Shown: piece by piece, positions 1-11,835 of the stretch
How positions within the stretch are numbered: the first letter of the stretch is position 1
Layout: the number at the start of each line of letters is the position of its first letter
Source of the DNA: Malus domestica
Lineage: Eukaryota > Streptophyta > Magnoliopsida > Rosales > Rosaceae
Direction of reading: 5' to 3'
Length of the DNA stretch: 64,000 bases
NCBI RefSeq assembly: GCF_042453785.1
Contig: NC_091664.1
Coordinates: 8,457,001 to 8,521,000 of the forward strand
Notes under the pieces: model-generated
Seen by the model: the letters and a program-made list of their open reading frames with translations, nothing else
Told to the model about the DNA's origin: nothing
Database searches by the model: none
Position numbers and translations under genes: made by a program

Positions 1-1143
1 GTAGCTTTTGTTTTGCTTGAACTCCTTCGGCCTTTGCTAGTTGTTTATAAACATGTTTTCCTTCGTTTTTCTTCATCTTCACTTCTTTTGTTCATGCCCT
101 AACCTTTAGACTTGATAGACCAGTGGCAGGCATGCTACTTTTTTATAAGCAGACAAACTCGCGTAGCCTATGCAGCCGTAGGTGTTGGTGTAGAACTTTG
201 CAAAGTTGTTAGCTATAGGGTTGGCAGCCGGATGCCTTACTTACAGAAGCAGACAAGTCCGCGTAACCACTAGGCTGTTAACCTTGACTTTCTTCAATTC
301 CGTAGGTTGCGTAGCAAGTATCACAACACTTTAGGACTTGGGTGAAGCTTATCGACTACGTAGCATGTCGGCAGTGGATAAAACTTCGTATATGCGCGCT
401 AGTTTGTTTAACCTTTCACAAGAATGTGCGGTTGTATAAGTCTAGTGCGGCTTCACTGCTCGAAGGGCAAGCCGTAGGCAGTCTTCCGGAATCCGTAGGC
501 TACCTTAGTGCCTCGGTAGCAGCTTTAGGATTCCAGGGCAGCCGTCCATCGGATGTACTGCGTAATGTGCCATCTCCGTCTCTAGGGCCCGGTTCCCTAC
601 GGATTAGGCCAAGAGACCCAAAATCCTTCAGTTAGCTAAGCCTTGAAAAAGACCATTGCGGCTACTTCTAGGAATCCCGGCGCAAGCCATCGTGCATCTA
701 GTTATACTAGGGCAGCCAGGCTCATCCACGTCTGGATATTCGGAGTGTAAAGTTTATCCTCCCGTCTTGGAGAGCTGACCCATATGGGTGTCGGAGAATT
801 GGTTTACCCTCTCGCACTGGAGAGCATGGTTGGTCCCTCGGGGGGCGCAATTCCTGCGATGAGTCCCTAAGAAGGGCGTAGTCTTCTTTTGAAGTGCAGG
901 AGTGATTAGTTGTTGTAAGCATGCAGCCAAGCCAAGTTGTGATTACTTCTAAATTCCTCATTGAAAAACGAGTGAAACGAATGAGAACTTTAGCTGTAAG
1001 GTAGGAACTGCATAACAACTGGATAGTCCTCAGCTTGTGAGGTGGTGCCCGTCGAGCTTATTGAGTCTTCGGGTTTTGATGTAGCGGGAGGTCACACATG
1101 GTACTTCTTCAGATTGTAGGTCATCCATTTCTTTTCAATCTTT

Positions 1144-1253
1144 TTACCGCTTCATGGTGGTGAGGGTGTAATTACTCTTGCCCCCTACTCTGTTGATCTT
1201 GTACGGACCTTCCCAGATGGGATCCATCTTTTTGGAGCCTTCTCTGCCGGCAG
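1144..1253 (-). pseudogene. Integrase C-terminal remnant of the Ty3 element
   Basis: The minus strand encodes a short peptide containing DPIWEGPYKI and a following GGKSNYTLTTM, ending at a stop near 1145. This matches the tail of plant Ty3 polyproteins, where a WEGPY motif is followed by a glycine and a Y-x-L segment. It is the only pol-derived sequence found, and its frame is not continuous with gag. It marks where a full pol once ended and shows that the element derives from an autonomous parent by internal deletion. Confidence 0.65.
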
Positions 1254-3419
1254 TGATGAAGGTTTTTCTGCGTCGTCGACATGCAAATGCCAGAAGTCTC
1301 CATCGGGTGGAGTAGGCGCAGCTAGAGTGTGCTCGGCTACTTCTGAGGCATCGTTGGGCCGCTCTGTTACGTCACCTAGGCTCGGCGTGAAGATGCAGTA
1401 GGGAGCTATGGAGATGGGGCCATGTCATTCGCAACAGGAGATGCTCAACTGCCGGTATTGGGCCACTCTAGAGTTGAATCATTGAGCAAGGGTCGGCTAG
1501 GGCCGTGTGATGCGCAGCAAGAAATGGTACTCAACTGCCGGTACATGTTGCTCCTATGTAGAATCTTTTAGGGTGACGAGGACAAAACTTGCTTTCGAGT
1601 GTGTCCTTCCAGTGTTGCGTTCGTCAGAAAACTTTACATCCGCCAGGGTCTACGCCTTTATCGTCGCGCGTCTGGATTGGGCAGAATAGTACGTCATTAG
1701 GATAATTGCATGCGTTTGAAAGTAAAACTTGTGCTTCTGGGTTGCAACAACTATCGCCAAAGTTAGCTTTTGAATTTTTAATAACATCGAGGAGAGCTTT
1801 TGAACTGTAGAATACAGGTAACTGTGGAATACAGGTAGTCGGGCCCCCATCTCTTCTCGCATGATGGTAGAGCTTATTGCTACTTTAGATACCGTCAAAC
1901 ATGTGAATAAGTCCTCCGCTGCTTCTAGGGAGGTGATGTCGGGTACTTCTTCAAGTCCTTGAATGTGCATTGGCGAGCCTCATCCCAAAGTGCATACTTC
2001 TCTGCCAAAGCAAAAGAGTCTGCCAGAGTTAGATCTTCTTTCATGATCAATTTTCCGAATAGCGGGTGGTCTGCTGGAAGTCCTTTTTGGAAGGCTGCTC
2101 TAGCTATCGAGTCGTTGCATCCGACTATTTTTGCCTTCTCTACTTTGAACCTCCTCACATAGTCGCGAAGTGACTCCTTTGGGTTCTTCTTGACGTTGAA
2201 CAAATGATCAGATTTCTTTTTTATCGAGCGATAGGATGAATATTCTTTGGTGAAAACCAAAGAAAGTTCGTAGAAATTCCGGATGGATTGTGGCGGCAGG
2301 GTGTAGAACCAATCTTGCGCCTCGCCTTGTAGAGTGGTGGCGAATATCTTGCACATAAGCTCATCGTTGTTTCGATAAAGGATCATTGCGCTTCGGTAGC
2401 GCTTTAAGTGTCTCTCCGAGTCTTCATCCCCTTTGAAAGATGTGAAATGTGGCATGCTGAACTCTCGTGGAGGCTCTGCCTGCTCGATCTCGTCCGTAAA
2501 GGGTGACCTGCTTATGTTGGTCATGTTCCATCGTAGTGCCTCGTCGGTGACCTCGTTGCATTGGAAATCATGCAATCGCTTGGTCAAGAGTCTCTCTACT
2601 TCTTCCTGAATTTGCCTTTGTTGGGGTAGCGGAGCTTTCGGCTGCCCCCAGCCATGACTTGGTGGTCTATACTGCTCTTCCATGTGTTTAGCTCGTCTAC
2701 GCCACAGATGCAATGCATGTGGTGCGTTCCTAGCAGGCGAGCGAGTTCTTCGCAGGCTGCTGGTTGAACTTGAGCTGGATTGAGTGACTGCCTCTTTCCG
2801 TCCGTCGTGCTGCCTACTCTGATGTGAGGTGGATGATGCTCCTTGTGGGCTTAGCCGCGAATGAACACTTTGTCCGGAAGGTTGCTCATGTTGACTATCG
2901 GAGTGTGACCCCAACCGTGAATGTATGCTCATCCGTGGGCCTAGTCGAGAGTACACGCTCCTCCGGGCGCTAAGACGGGAGTATACGCTATCTCGGGGGC
3001 CCAATCGGGAATGTAGACTGCCTGAACGTTCGGCTCGTGGCTGGTCGAATGGCTGCTTGCCGGGACGCTGCTGGAAAGGTTCGTCTGCCCTTGTCCTACT
3101 TCGGGATACCTCGTCCAGGGCACGTTGGATCCCGATGCGTTGCAAAAGTTGATTCACCAAAGTTGTCTGTTGTGCAAGGGTGCTCGTCAACTCTATGACT
3201 TGTCGAGACAAGTGTTGTTCGCCATTTGGATTGGAAGAGCTTGGAAGGAATGCGCCTCCTTGGGCAGTGGAAATGTGGTAGACTCCGGGTGCGAGATTTG
3301 AATTGGGAAATGTCAAATCCGCGAAAAAATATGGTGAGAATGCCCCCGGCTCGATGGTAGGTCCGGATGGTTGAGATAGTCTTGGGTCGACTTGGGCTGC
3401 TTGGAAAGCCACTGGAGCA

Positions 3420-3905
3420 TGATGGGCTGTGAGAGTGGGCTGCTCGTCGGGAGCAGGCTGGGTCACGAGAGCAGGCTGCTTGGCAGGAGCAGGTTGGGCC
3501 GTGAGAGTGGGCTGCTCGACGGAAGCAGGCTGAACCACGAGAGTGAGCTGCTCGTCGGGAGCAGGCTAGGTCACGAGAGCAGGCTGCTTGGCAGGAGCAG
3601 GCTGGGCCACAGGAGTGGGCTGCTCGACGGAAGCAGGCTGGACCACAGGAGTGGGTTGCTCGTCGGGAACAGGCTGGGTCACGAGAGCAGGCTGCTTGGC
3701 AGGAGCAGGCTGGGCCACGGGAGTGGGCTGCTTGGCAGGAGCAAGCTGGGCCACCGGAGTGGGCTGCTCGACGAAAGCAGGCTGGGCCACGGGAGTGGGC
3801 TGCTCGTCGGGAGCAGGCTGGGTCACGAGAGCAAGCTGCTCGGCTGGAGCAAGTTGGGCCGTGAGAGTGGGTTGCTTGACGGGAACAGGCTGGATCACGG
3901 GAGCA
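3420..3905 (-). repeat. 36-bp tandem repeats in gag (Pro/Gln-rich)
   Basis: About thirteen imperfect copies of a 36-bp unit encode 12-residue blocks such as QPAPAKQPALVT and QPVPDEQPTPVV. Higher-order periodicity of about 108 bp is visible because three unit variants alternate. The reading frame is kept throughout except at the UAG at 3566-3568. Confidence 0.85.
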
Positions 3906-4028
3906 GGCTGCTCAATGCGCGGTGTATATGAATGCGAGGCTTGGGCTTGGGTCCACGTAAACTTAGATGGCACGGCTTGGATCGTGGTCTTGGTACCGTG
4001 AGCCTTGGATGGCACGGCTCGGGTCGTG

Positions 4029-4370
4029 GTGAAGGCTCCATGGACCTCGCCACGAGTGGCTACCGAAGTAGCCACCGCGGTGGTTCCCATAATGGCCATG
4101 GTGAAGGCACCATGGACCTCGCCGCGGGTAGCTACCGAGGTAGCCACCACGGTGGTTCCCATGGTAGAAGCTTGTGGTGATGATGCCGCTCCCCTTATTG
4201 TCGCATTTTGCCTCACGGATCTCCGGGCCGTGGTGAAGGCTCCATGGACCTCGCCACGAGTGGCTACCGAAGTAGCCACCGCGGTGGTTCCCATGGCGGC
4301 CGTGGTGAAGGCACCATGGACCTCGCCGCAGGTGGCTACCGAGGTAGCCACCACGGTGGTTCCCATGGTG
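4029..4370 (-). repeat. Tandem and higher-order repeats in gag (Ala/Thr/Val-rich)
   Basis: Units of roughly 70 bp encode variants of VATSVATRGEVHGAFTT. A pair of units plus a spacer is itself duplicated with a period near 204 bp (about 4029 and 4233). The frame is maintained. Confidence 0.8.
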
Positions 4371-4653
4371 GAAGCTCGTGATGATGATGCCACTCCCCTT
4401 ATTATCGCATTTAGCCTCACGGATCTCCGCAATCCCATTTCTTGAACATTAGAATTTTCACTTGTGGAATTTTCTAAATTTCTAGCCATTATATTTTGCT
4501 TATACGTTTTATCAAAGAACCTTTGCAAGTAAAAAATTCTAATAATAAGAACGTATGAAAAATATTCAAATGGACTAGAAAATAAAGAAAAAACTTTTTT
4601 GTGCGAGAGTCTTCTACAAGTATGGATTTCAACTCTCAATGAAAGCACCAATT

Positions 4654-5309
4654 TGTGGATGCAAATTTCTTCCTCCTTGATCTTGGACAATTTTGCACCT
4701 ACAAAACAATTAACACCTTAGGTTAAGGCCAAGAGCCTCACGCGCCCACGATGAATGGGGGGGGGTTTGGCCGAAGAACCTCCGATGCCAAAGTTAGAAT
4801 TTAGAGAGAAAGAGTGTTTAGAGAATTTTGGGATTTTTGCCAAAGTGTTGGAATTGGCTTTTTTGGTGAGAATGAGAGTATATTTATAGGGATAGGAAGT
4901 GGCTAGGGTTTTTTGGGTTTAATTTAGGTTTAATTAGGAGTTACAAAATTGATTATTTGTATAAATGGGGTAATAAAGTGGAAAACATAAAAAAAGGTGA
5001 AGAGCAAAGGGTGTGGCCGGCCATTGACTAGTTTTAGGGTTGAATTGGATGTATTTTGTGGTTATTTGGATATAATGGATGGTTTAATTGACAATTAATG
5101 GGTTAATTAGGCAATAAACCCATTAATTAGCCAATTAACATAATTTAAAAGGAATGTGTTTGGGAATTACCTTGTAGAAAGGATTTGATGTGGTTGGAAG
5201 ATGATTGCCCACTGCTCGCGCGTAGGAATCCCGGTATGCCTCAAGGGTATTTTTGTCCTCTTTTGTCCAAAAGTCCACGTGTCGCCTAGTGAATATTTTT
5301 GGCTCCACA
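4654..5309 (-). repeat. 5' LTR of the Ty3 element (656 bp)
   Basis: The ends form a terminal inverted repeat TGTGGA...TCCACA. The minus-strand 3' end abuts the internal region, starting AATTGGTGCTTTCATTGAG. A run of nine G sits near 4757. The same LTR family occurs in inverted orientation at 9118-9693, which defines both ends independently. Confidence 0.85.
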
Positions 5310-6877
5310 CCTTGCATCTTAGATCTATGGATTTGGATGGATGAAATGGTTCTCCAAGTTCCCAAAATTGAGAACCTCTAAGTCTCTTCACCAAGGTTAG
5401 ATTGGAGAAGAAATGAGTGACCTTGGAGTAGTATGATTACTAGCTAAACTCTCCAAGGAGGCCGGCCACTTTAGAGAGAAAGGAGAGCTTATGTTCTCAT
5501 CCTTTCCCCAAAAGAAAACCCTAAATGAATTTTGGCTATAAAGTCATATTTATACTTTTATTCATTGGAGTGGCAAACTTGTAATTAAGTCCAAAACCCA
5601 CTCCTTTAACAAAATGGCCGGCCATAGGGTTTCATTGGGGTTTTAAGGCCTTTGTGAATTATTTGTCATTAAGTAATCATACAACTTAAGTCAATGGGCT
5701 TGACGTTCGAAGCTCATTGGGCCTTGAGGCCCAAAACTATCCCGAGGTCTTTAACGAACTTATTCGTTTGATTAATTAACATATTAATTAATCCTTGCCA
5801 TAAATAATTAAACCATTTAATTATTCTTACTCATCTCCATTGTTTCTTCAATCTCCACCTTACACGGTGTACGATCCATTAGGTTCCTTTTAGCGAGGCA
5901 GTGGGCGATTAAAACCATTTCAAATCGATTGTGAATTGAAACTTACTTTCAATTCTCCCTTTAGTGATTATACACGTTTAGGGCTTCCACAAACCATGAG
6001 TGACACCTAGCAGCATATCATGGTTACCCAAGCTAATCAGAAGAGGTGAAGAACCTATTCAGTTTGGGATTACAAATGCAATACGGTCTTTCTCTAATAC
6101 AATACTCTTGACCACATTGTTTGGTTTGATAGTTTATTCATGTCTACTATCCAATGTGATTCGTGTGCTTATATGATTACCTTGAATGTGATTTGGAACG
6201 ACTTCCTAAATCTCATTCATACTCTGGCCAGAGATTCTTAATCATATCATAGAGTATTCTCCCCTAAATGGTTTGAAGGTTAGAGATCCCTTGTTGCGCA
6301 TTCACTTGCCTCCATGGCTAAGTGGCTTAACCCCGACGATGCCGTGGACACCCGCGGATGGGGTGACTTTGACATAATCAAAGATCAATGACCTAACCAC
6401 AAGACAACTATGATGCCTCAGGTCAAAGGACTACTTTGCATTATCCCAACCATGAGTTCTCATGTGACATGAGTATGAGAATTCTTCGTTGATCGTGTTC
6501 AGTGAACTCATTCCTTATTGAGCACCTACGTACTTGTCTTGGTGTCAGTCACACCAATGACTCGAGACTAGTCACTCTCCCTGAGAGAAGACATAGCACA
6601 TACTGATTTTAACGGACTGTCAATGCCCAATTGGCAATCCTATGATCAGGAACGTTTAGGATATGTATACGAAAGAGAATGGTCTCATAAATCTAACTTG
6701 TTTAAATTACATTCTCCTAATTACATATTCCTTGGACTTATCATTTAAGCATATAACATTTATATGAGACGGCTTAAAACAATAATCTATGCCCTTGATA
6801 TTAAACTAGATTAGTTTAACATGTGAAATGTCCGTAAAGTATCATCATATGATTGGTTTTAGGGCACATTTCCAACA
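5310..6877 (-). repeat. Older LTR-like sequence interrupted by the Ty3 insertion
   Basis: On the minus strand the sequence starts TGTTGGAAATGTGCCC at 6877, a standard TG start, preceded by GTTGGGAGA, which resembles a polypurine tract. If so, this is a 3' LTR and the rest of its element would lie right of 6877. The other end is hidden by the Ty3 insertion at 5309. No coding sequence is visible. It contains a TATA-like AT-rich zone (around 5540-5560) and the plant LTR-style pyrimidine-rich segment after it. Confidence 0.6.
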
Positions 6878-7635
6878 TCTCCCAACGAAGAGAACTAAGC
6901 AACCAACACCATTCACAATACTCAATAGGGGAACTCAACCCATACTGGTTTTTCCCTCATTTTTTCTCTTGGACCAGTAGGCATGAGGCATGCGACCTCT
7001 TCATTTCTCTCAATCGCTGACCTGGCCCACGTTAGGTCCAAGAGTTCAAAGGACATGAGCCATGCGGCTCGTCTAACACTGCACCCTAACGCCACTATCC
7101 ATGGCCCCAGCCGCATAAGCTACCCTTGTCTCTAGCCAAGCCGAACAACCCAATCAGTGGTCCTTGCCACAACACCTCCTCAGCCCATGTGGAGCCAACT
7201 TCTGGTCCTTGTCAGCCAACGTGCCGCACCACCCCGATGGCTGCCTCGCAACAGTATTATCCAAGAAGAAGACAAGGAAATTTAAATTCTTCTTACCTCG
7301 ATGCGGTGCGGAGAAGACGAGGCAAGCAACGAAAGATGATCCTTTGCATGGGCAAGATGTAGAAGATTGCTAGAAGAGGGGGAACAAATATCCTCTAAGC
7401 TTTCTCTCTCTCTTTTAGGGTAGCATAAATCGCTCTCCAAAGTTGATTTAATAATCCAGTTAAGGTGGACTTAAATAGGCTTTGAGAGAAATTTATTTCC
7501 CTTTCCTAGAAGGATCTAATTTCCAATTAAAGAGGGAATCTACATCAAAACAGGAAACAATCCTAAGTTTCCCAAAGCAATAAGATCTCTACACCTACTG
7601 CCCTTTTCTGCGAGCAGCCCAACAGTTGTGGGGGC
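6878..7635. other. Unassigned sequence between two LTR-like blocks
   Basis: Moderately GC-rich to 7350, then pyrimidine-rich and AT-rich. Short open frames on both strands show no domain. It may be internal sequence of the element whose LTR ends at 6877, but nothing recognisable supports this. Confidence 0.3.
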
Positions 7636-9109
7636 TGATAGGATTTTTACCACCTACAGAGAAGGGTTAAAAACACCTAAAATACTTGCAAGAGAAACAA
7701 GGTTATTGTAGTATAATTGGCTCAAGTAAGGTCGTTCTCCACAAGGATTAATTTAAAAAGATCAAAGAGAAATCAATTCTCAACTAATTAATTAAAACAA
7801 AGTTTTTGAAAGAGGTGATTTAATGACCTAAATTAAGAAAAAAATGAATTTAATTAAAAAGATTACTTAAAAACTGCAACTTTAAAGAAGGAGAATGAAA
7901 CAATTTTTAGAATTCAAAGTGAGAAATTACTAAGGTTCCGTCGTCACCCTAACAATCCTATGTAGCTCTTTTAATTACTTATGAACCATACATGCATATT
8001 TTGAAGGTTAGGTTTTCCTAAAGTATATCCTACTTGGAACTTCCAACATATAACGTATATCTAACATACAACCCGTCCGTGGTGTCTAGATCGAATGTGA
8101 ACATGCAAGACTCATTAAGTTTTATGAAAACCTTTTGAAAAACCATATAACCCTTAAAACATGTCGTCCATCCTAAGAGGTTACACATATTAACCACAAG
8201 AAGCCTTAGTCAATTTTAGGGACAGCCCTCTGCCAAAATTGCATCAAATTACTTTTCTAAATATCCTAATGGTCGCGAATCACTAAGACAAATAAATAGT
8301 TTAAACCGGTGATTAACAATTCAAAACTTACATGCATGAATTCATAAGCAAATTAAAAAAGGGACTACATATTCTTACTAAGGATCATGGCCTCACCCTA
8401 ACAAAGAAGATTAGTTACGCATATTCATACTAAAAATCATAAAGTCTTTATTGAAATAGAAAAAGAATGAAAACACCTTGAAAGTATAAGTCCTGAAATC
8501 TCTAAGCTTTGCCCCCAAAATATTCTTCCCAAAAATTGCATGCCTTCTAGAGAAACCCTAGGTCTGCCAGAAGGCTTATTTATACTACTCTAATTAAAAT
8601 CCTCCTAGTCAAGGTCTTAGAATAAGACTATGAAACTAAATCAATTGAAACAAAATAGGAAACATAATTCTGAATTGACTGGGTAAATTCGCCCAAAATT
8701 CTGCACAGCCACGGTTTGGACCCATATTATCTGCAAAACTAGCCCAAAATTGCTAGATTTAAAGCTTGGATTATTCTGAACACTTCTCCAGAAGGCCACG
8801 AACCCATCTGACATCATCTTGGGCTTCAAAAACTGCTTTTAAGCCCAAAAAACTTTCCAACAACGCGCACTGCTCCTTTATTTAATTGCCAAAAAGTAAC
8901 CGCTTGATAGAAATTGCTGAAATTTTGATAAGAATATGCCAAGAGACACCCGAACGTCCTCCAATTTTGTTTGTTTGAGTACGTTTTCTCCGAAAGAAGT
9001 CGAATGTCCTATGTTAAAAATATGAAACAAAGTATCAAAATTTTACCAAAGTAATTACCAAATTATACTAAGAATAGGATGAAATATATAATATAATATT
9101 GACTCATCA
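7636..9109. repeat. Probable solo LTR, about 1.47 kb, coding-free
   Basis: The block starts TGATAGG and ends CTCATCA, that is TG...CA. It is flanked by GGGGC (7631-7635) and GGGTC (9110-9114), a five-base duplication with one difference. No coding frame is visible. The strand is not determined. Confidence 0.5.
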
Positions 9110-9117
9110 GGGTCATT

Positions 9118-9693
9118 TGTGGAGCCAAAAATAAGCAAGAGGCAATATGTGGATTTTTGTGTTAAAAGGACAAAATTACCATTGAGGCACATCGGAATTC
9201 CTACGCACGAGCAGTTGACAATCATCCCTCAATCAAGTCAAAAGTACCCAAATAGGTATTTATTTATAACCTATTTCATCCATCCCTCATCATATATTCT
9301 CCACAAGGTAACCCCTAAATCATTCCTTTTTTATTATATTAATTAGCTAATTAATTGATCAATTATTCAATTAATTTGCTAATTAAACACAAATCACGAA
9401 CTTGACCCATAAATCCATCCAAGTGGCTGGTCCATCTCCTCCCAAGGTGGCTAGCCACACCCCTATATAAACACCCTCATTCTTTCCAAAACTCAATTCC
9501 AATTCTCTTGCTAAATTCTCCAAACATTTTTCCCTCAAAATTCTAACTTTGGCATCAGAGGTTCTTCAGCCAAAACGCCCCCCCCCCCCAATTCATCTTG
9601 GGCACGTGAGGCGCTTGGCCTTAACCTAAGGTGTTATTTATTTTGTAGTTGCAATTTTGTCCAAGAACAAGGAGGAAGAAATTTGCATCCACA
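9118..9693 (+). repeat. Solo LTR of the 4654-5309 Ty3 family, inverted
   Basis: It begins TGTGGAGCCAAAAATA and ends GCATCCACA, matching the 5' LTR at 4654-5309 in reverse orientation over its full length, including the C-run near 9581. No internal element sequence follows, and clear target duplications were not found, so it may be the product of LTR recombination plus decay. A short open frame at its start is LTR sequence, not a gene. Confidence 0.75.
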
Positions 9694-9873
9694 ATTGTGT
9701 TTTTAGTTTTTAGCAAAGATTAAGATTTGTGTGGGTGGAGATATTTCTTTTTTTTCTTCACATAATTCAAAATTAAAATGGAAGAGGAAGATAGGGTTTG
9801 TGTGGGTGTACACATACCCCTCTTTAGTTCTTACCAAAATTACGGTTTGTGCAGGTGTAGATAATTTTAATTA

Positions 9874-10500
9874 GGATTTTTTTTTGAAATGTCATATGAA
9901 CTTGTACGCATTTTTTAATTTGTCATATAAGCTAAAATTTTAAGCAATTTGTCATGCCAACATTTTGAAATCATTAATTTGTCATCTCTCTTTAACTCCA
10001 TTAAGTTTTCCATCTAATATAGGTCATGTGCCTAGCACATGACTTGTGTTTAGGGTTATTTCGATCCTTTTAATACTTTACTTCCTTTTTATTAAGTTAT
10101 TTCTGAATATTCCAAATATATAGTGATACACAAGTGAGAGTTTGCATTTTAGCATGTCATGAAGACATAATTTCATACGGGCTCTATAAATGAGAAATAA
10201 GTTGTGCCATAAATTGAGTTGTAGATGCATATGCGCTAAAGAAAATTAAAAAATTTAAATGTTTGTAGTAAAGAAAAGTAAAAGCCTTGTGAAAAGATGT
10301 TAAAATGACCTAAATAACCCCGAACACAAGTCATATGAAAGGATCATGACTTTTATTGGATGGAAAACTTAACGCAGTTAGGGTGAGATGACAAATTAAT
10401 AATTTTGTAAAGTTGGTGTGACAAATTGCTTAAAATTTTAGTTTATACGACAAATTGAAAAATATGAACAAGTTCATAGGACATTTAAAAAAAAAATCCC
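9874..10500. mobile_element. Mutator-type MITE with long TIRs, 9-bp TSD
   Basis: Target duplication TTTTAATTA at 9865-9873 and 10501-10509. Terminal inverted repeats of roughly 200 bp start GGATTTTTTTTTGAAATGTC on the left and, reversed, GGGATTTTTTTTTTAAATGTC-like on the right. No coding capacity. A 9-bp duplication with long TIRs is the MULE hallmark. Confidence 0.85.
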
Positions 10501-10510
10501 TTTTAATTAG

Positions 10511-10620
10511 TATCGAACTCGTCGTCCACGAGATTCGAATTTAAGACTTTTCACTTATAAAGAAACAATCATTAAACTGTAGTATTAAATGACAAAATTC
10601 TTTTTCTTTAGTGCGTTATA
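10511..10620 (-). repeat. Diverged tRNA-derived SINE fragment
   Basis: Contains GATTCGAATTTAAGAC followed by CTTTTCACTTATAAA and ATTAAACTGTAGTATTAAA, the same order of blocks as the better copy at 34283-34468. The polyA end is missing. Confidence 0.4.
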
Positions 10621-10849
10621 TATAAACAAACTCAATTCGTGGATTTACTAGGGTAATATTGCTCTTTGCCCCATGAGCTTTCGACAAATAGTCATCAAGT
10701 CATTTCATCATATGGATAACTAAAATGAAAAAAACAAAGGAACAACTACCAACATAAAGACCAAACTCACACAACATACGCACAACACTGCATTTGTACA
10801 CAAAGCCCTCATATTTTCATTACACTCATATTTTAATTAATACTTATTA

Positions 10850-11720
10850 GGCCATCTCCAACCGAAGGGTCCAGAGGGCCAGAGGGCCGAAAATAGCCCT
10901 AAAACCGTCTCCAACCGAGGGCTAGGTCAGAGGGCTCTGGAATCTGGGAGGGTCCCACGGGATCGGAGAGGGCTGGAGGGCTGGAGGGCTGGCTGCTTTC
11001 GGCCAGCCAGCCAGCCCCGGGCTGGCTATTTTTTTTTTTAATGTTTCTCATTTCTGTCGGTTATAACCGACAGAAATAACAATTTGAATTTAAACTTCCA
11101 ACGGCTAGCGCCACTAGCCGTTGTAAACCTTTTTTTTTTTTTTATGAATTTAAACCTTTTTTTTCTTTTTTTTTCTATAACTTCCTATAACTTCTATTTT
11201 ACAAAATTTGTTTCAATTTTTTTATTTCTATTTTTTTCCTATAACTTCTATTTTACAAAATTTGTTTCATATTTTTTTTTTAAATTCCATTTTTTTCCTA
11301 TAACTTCTATTCACAAAATTTGTTTCATATTTTTTTTAAATTCTATTTTTTTCCTATAACTTCCTAAGCCATTATACAACATTAAATTAAATTAAGTAAC
11401 ATGAAACAACATTAAACAATATGAAACAACATTAAATAACATTAACCAACATAAAAATTATACAACACTAACCAACATGATTTTTAAATAAAATTAAGTT
11501 GTAGTTTTTAAATAATAAATTATGTTTGGCTCTATGGCCCTTTGGCCCTCGGTTTAGACGGTTTTTTGTGACAGGGCTAAAACGAGCCCTCTGGCCCTCG
11601 GTTGGAGACGGAGGCAAATATGGTCATGTACTGTTCATTAAAATATTAATATCTTTGAGAATCTTGGAGGGCCAGAGGGCTAAAACGAGCTCTCTGGCCA
11701 GCCATCGGTTGGAGATGGCC
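10850..11720. mobile_element. PIF/Harbinger-type non-autonomous element, TTA TSD
   Basis: TSD TTA at 10847-10849 and 11721-11723; TIR GGCCATCTCCAACCG / CGGTTGGAGATGGCC. Subterminal GAGGGC motifs recur many times in both halves. The interior (about 11130-11360) holds four tandem T-rich copies of a block containing CCTATAACTTCTATTTTACA. No transposase frame. Confidence 0.85.
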
Positions 11721-11835
11721 TTAGGCAATATGCATCGTGGCTTGGTTATCGCTGATGAGAGACAATGGTGAGCTGTTGGAGATTCCCAAATCACATAGAA
11801 GTCCTTTGGGCCATATGAGTTCACATGTTGTTGAT

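Larger units (their letters stand above)
1925..4489 (-). pseudogene. Retrotransposon Gag polyprotein, one internal stop
   Basis: Gag of a plant Ty3 element. The first ATG inside the element body is at 4489, encoding MARNLENSTSEN. From there one frame runs to 1925, broken by a single UAG at 3566-3568 inside the repeat region, where neighbouring repeat units carry CAG (Gln). The N-terminal part has two tandem-repeat tracts: Ala/Val/Thr-rich units (4029-4370) and Pro/Gln-rich 12-residue units (3420-3905). Next come Arg/Ser repeats of the type HSRLGPR (about 2850-3010). The conserved retrotransposon gag domain is near the C-terminus, with motifs FKGDEDSERHLKRY, LQGEAQDWF and SLRDYVRRF. No zinc knuckle is seen before the stop. 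Only the stop codon separates it from an intact frame, so the copy is fairly young or was recently active. Confidence 0.85.
1..5309 (-). mobile_element. Ty3/Gypsy LTR element, gag-only type, 3' end outside window
   Basis: Reading on the minus strand, the order is 5' LTR (4654-5309), gag (4489 down to 1925), about 700 bases without a recognisable domain, a short integrase C-terminal tail (about 1250-1145), then at least 1.1 kb of non-coding sequence running off the left edge. No protease, reverse transcriptase or RNase H sequence is visible, so the element is non-autonomous. This architecture, LTRs plus gag with pol largely missing, matches what has been described in plants as TR-GAG elements. 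The flanking CCTTG just right of the LTR (5310-5314) is the expected target duplication; its partner would lie left of the window. The element is inserted into an older LTR-like sequence (5310-6877). Confidence 0.8.

Noticed and set aside
3420-3905. CRISPR-like regular repeats
   Set aside because: Units are contiguous, imperfect and code for Gln/Pro blocks in a plant element; there are no unique spacers.
3392-4445. Several plus-strand open frames rich in Gly, Leu and Ser
   Set aside because: They are antisense readings through the gag tandem repeats; the minus frame has the conserved gag domain.
9119-9346. Plus-strand 75-codon frame
   Set aside because: It lies inside the solo LTR and is matched by a corresponding meaningless frame in the inverted LTR.
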